Of a stretch of 12,861 bases of DNA, positions 10,992 through 12,861 are shown piece after piece. The first letter of the stretch is position 1. The number at the start of each line of letters is the position of its first letter. The stretch lies in the NCBI GenBank assembly GCA_963580245.1, contig CAUZJO010000134.1, forward strand, positions 1 through 12,861, written 5' to 3'. A program made the position numbers and the translations under genes. The notes beneath the pieces are model-generated. The model saw only the letters and a program-made list of their open reading frames with translations. It was not told the origin of the DNA and made no database searches. The stretch is from CAUZJO01 sp963580245 (lineage in GTDB: Bacteria > Sumerlaeota > Sumerlaeia > MVZB01).

Positions 10992-12137
10992 ATGGGTGAT
11001 TTATCGGCCACGGACGATCGCATCGAGACCGTGGAGGCCCGCACCGTCGCGGTGCCGCTGCGCAAACCGCCGGCCTTCTCCACCCGCGCTATCACGGCCC
11101 GTCACTACACCATCGTCCGCGTCCGAACCAAGACGGGCGTCGAGGGCATGGGGTTCTGTTATTGTGGGGACCGCGCCGGCCATCTCGTCACCCAATTCGT
11201 CAGGGATTTCCTACGCGACCACGTGGTGGGAACCGACCCCGCTTCGGTCGAGGCGGTCTGGACCCGCATGTACCGCGATGCGCTGCTGATGGGACGACGC
11301 GGCGCCGTGTTGCGGGCGATGAGCGCCATCGACATGGCGATCTGGGACATCCTCGCCAAGACGCGCGGCGTCCCGCTCCACAAGCTGCTGGGCGACCCCA
11401 AGGGCGAAAGCGTTCCCTGCTATGCCAGCGGAGGTTACTATTGGGAGGGAGTGGACCCGGTTGGGCACGTGCGCGAGGAGGTCGGCGGTTATGTGGAAGC
11501 CGGTTTCGAGGCCGTGAAGATCAAAGTGGGGGGCCTCCCCTTGGAGGAGGACCTCCAGCGCGCGCGGGCAGCACGACAGATGCTGGGACCGGACCGGCTG
11601 CTCATGCTGGACGCCAACAACGCCTGGCCCGACGTGGCCTCTGCGATCCCCGCCATCAACGCGCTGGCGGAGGTCGAACCGTTCTGGGTCGAAGAACCTT
11701 TGATGCCGGACGACATCCGTGGTCATGCCGCGATTCGAAACGCGGTCGGCGTCCCGATCGCGACGGGGGAGATCGAGGCGACTCGCTGGGGTTTTTCCGA
11801 GATCCTGAAGTTGGAGGCGGCCGACGTGTTACAGTCCGACGCCACCGTGCTGGGAGGCATCACCGAATTCCGCAAGGTGGCCGAGATGGCGGCCGAAAAG
11901 GACGTCCCGATCTATCCACACGCATGGCATCAACTGCACGTCTCCCTGGTCGCTTCGATCCCTATTGTGATGATGGTGGAGTATTTCGCCGACGCCTTGG
12001 TGGTGAATCTCGGAGAGCTGATGGAAGAAACTCCTCAAGCCGTCAATGGCCGGCTCCCCGTGCCTCAGGAGCCTGGGATCGGCTTCCGTTTTGACGAAGG
12101 AGCGTTGGATCGGTACGGGGTCGATGAGTGGAGGTGA
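10992..12137 (+). CDS. Mandelate racemase / muconate lactonizing enzyme family protein (probable sugar-acid dehydratase)
   Basis: This encodes 381 residues of the enolase superfamily. An N-terminal capping domain is followed by the TIM barrel. Visible active-site residues are K176 and K178 in 'AVKIKVGG', metal ligands D207 in 'LMLDANN', E234 (or E235) in 'WVEEPLM' and E260 in 'IATGEIEAT', and the Asp-His dyad D283 in 'LQSDATVLGG' and H310 in 'YPHAWH'. The 27-residue spacing of the dyad equals that of mandelate racemase (D270-H297), placing it in the MR subgroup, where most members are acid-sugar dehydratases; the true substrate is unknown. ATG at 10992 has GGGGGG three bases upstream. The IS ends about 20 bp upstream, so its native promoter has been separated and transcription may now depend on IS sequence. 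The frame is intact and ends in TGA. An SDR gene follows in the same direction after 154 bases, consistent with a sugar-acid catabolic pair. Confidence 0.9.
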   Translation: MGDLSATDDRIETVEARTVAVPLRKPPAFSTRAITARHYTIVRVRTKTGVEGMGFCYCGDRAGHLVTQFVRDFLRDHVVGTDPASVEAVWTRMYRDALLMGRRGAVLRAMSAIDMAIWDILAKTRGVPLHKLLGDPKGESVPCYASGGYYWEGVDPVGHVREEVGGYVEAGFEAVKIKVGGLPLEEDLQRARAARQMLGPDRLLMLDANNAWPDVASAIPAINALAEVEPFWVEEPLMPDDIRGHAAIRNAVGVPIATGEIEATRWGFSEILKLEAADVLQSDATVLGGITEFRKVAEMAAEKDVPIYPHAWHQLHVSLVASIPIVMMVEYFADALVVNLGELMEETPQAVNGRLPVPQEPGIGFRFDEGALDRYGVDEWR

Positions 12138-12291
12138 ACGATCATATCGCGTTCAGCCATTCGGAGGCCGGGGCGAATCGTCGCGTCATGTCGCGGATGA
12201 GTCACGTTAGGCACGGCTCACTTCGCGACGCCACTCATTGGAGTCGATTGAACGTCGCTTATGAGCTTACGGTAAACCGGAGGAAGATTTC
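12138..12291. other. Intergenic region between MR-family gene and SDR gene
   Basis: The 154 bases have no gene. GTCGCG (12190-12195) can pair with CGCGAC (12224-12229), and ATGAGT (12197-12202) with ACTCAT (12233-12238). The two pairings exclude each other and neither has a T tail. This spacing is long for tight co-transcription, so the SDR could have its own promoter. Confidence 0.35.
12279..12286 (+). promoter_or_regulatory. Strong ribosome binding site of the SDR gene
   Basis: GGAGGAAG lies five bases before the ATG at 12292, a near-perfect Shine-Dalgarno that fixes the start. Confidence 0.75.
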
Positions 12292-12861
12292 ATGGCGCCT
12301 TTAACTTTCGAGGGGAAAACGGTGCTTGTCACGGGTGGGACGCGCGGGCTGGGGCGCGCCGTCGCGCTTCGGCTTGCTCGCGAAGGGGCCGACGTCGCGG
12401 TCAACTATTTTTCTCGGGAAGCGGACGCTAAACAGACGCTGACCGACATCGAAGCGGCGGGTGTTAAAGCCGTTGCGATCGCCGGCGACGTTTCCAAGCC
12501 GCCGCAGGCGCAACGCATCGTCGCGAAGGCGCGCGAGGCACTCGGTCCCATTGATCTCCTGGTGCACTGCGCCGCCATCGCCATCCCAATCCCCGCCTTC
12601 GAAGTAACCTGGGAAATCTGGGAGAAGACGTTCGGTATCAATCTGGACGGGACGTTTAACATGATTTACGCCGTCAAGGACGAGATGATCGAGCGTAAAT
12701 TCGGACGGATCGTCACGATTTCATCGATTGCGGTGTTGCGCCCGCGTGAGTATCAAGTGCCCTACTCAACATCCAAGGCGGCCGTGATCGCGTTGACGCG
12801 CTGCTGCGCCGAAGCGTGGGCCCCTTATAATCTTCGCATCAACTGCATCGCCCCGGGACTG
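12292..12861 (+). CDS. SDR-family NAD(P)-dependent oxidoreductase (3' cut by window edge)
   Basis: 190 residues are visible of a normal length of about 250. It is a classical short-chain dehydrogenase. The Rossmann motif 'TGGTRGLG' (14-21) gives the TGxxxGxG signature, and 'AGDVSKP' carries the conserved Asp. 'HCAAI' replaces the usual NNAG. The catalytic set is S145 ('ISSIAV'), Y158 and K162 ('YSTSK'), followed by 'LRINCIAPG'. It is FabG-like in sequence, but family members cover many sugar, alcohol and ketoacyl substrates. 'VNYFSRE' after beta-strand 2, without an acidic residue at its end, hints at NADP preference (inference). Its position downstream of an MR-subgroup dehydratase suggests oxidation of a sugar-acid intermediate. 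The C-terminal part is outside the window. Confidence 0.9.
   Translation, partial: MAPLTFEGKTVLVTGGTRGLGRAVALRLAREGADVAVNYFSREADAKQTLTDIEAAGVKAVAIAGDVSKPPQAQRIVAKAREALGPIDLLVHCAAIAIPIPAFEVTWEIWEKTFGINLDGTFNMIYAVKDEMIERKFGRIVTISSIAVLRPREYQVPYSTSKAAVIALTRCCAEAWAPYNLRINCIAPGL

Overview
The window is about 12.9 kb of GC-rich (roughly 60% by eye) bacterial chromosome. Gene density is ordinary, but there is clear mobile-element and gene-decay activity. No RNA gene, CRISPR array or ribosomal marker is present, so lineage cannot be fixed. The mix of MR/MLE and SDR enzymes, a secreted sugar dehydrogenase, a pRiA4b ORF-3-like protein, GC-rich intergenic hairpins and integrase-type transposases would suit an environmental bacterium such as a planctomycete or a related or deltaproteobacterial-type lineage. 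That is inference only.

Layout. (1) 2-292 (+): C-terminal remnant of an IS5-type transposase, cut by the window edge. (2) 576-2505 (+): a bifunctional homocysteine S-methyltransferase / methylenetetrahydrofolate reductase gene with two in-frame TAG codons and one single-base frameshift. (3) 2515-3924 (-): an intact exported PQQ-type glucose/sorbosone dehydrogenase, convergent with (2) across 9 bases. (4) 3925-4321: a noncoding stretch with three GC-rich hairpins. (5) 4322-8094 (-): a cobalamin-dependent methionine synthase (metH) gene with one in-frame TAG and one single-base deletion. (6) 8190-8471 (+): a short pRiA4b ORF-3-like protein whose stop abuts the stop of (7). (7) 8472-9536 (-): an intact low-specificity L-threonine aldolase. 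(8) 9628-10971: an insertion sequence of about 1.34 kb, with an intact DDE integrase-type transposase and imperfect terminal inverted repeats. (9) 10992-12137 (+): an intact enolase-superfamily (mandelate racemase subgroup) enzyme starting about 20 bp from the IS end. (10) 12292-end (+): an SDR oxidoreductase with a strong ribosome binding site, cut by the window edge.

Functionally, (2) and (5) form a methionine/one-carbon module: MTHFR makes 5-methyl-THF and MetH uses it to methylate homocysteine. Both genes are broken as read, while the five other long or well-conserved genes are open. Threonine aldolase releases glycine and also touches one-carbon metabolism. The MR-type enzyme and the SDR look like a sugar-acid catabolic pair, and the periplasmic sugar dehydrogenase could supply aldonolactones to such a route. 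The most interesting question is whether the concentrated lesions in the two methionine genes are real decay, sequencing error, or (less likely) recoding of TAG. I see no convincing undescribed multi-gene system.
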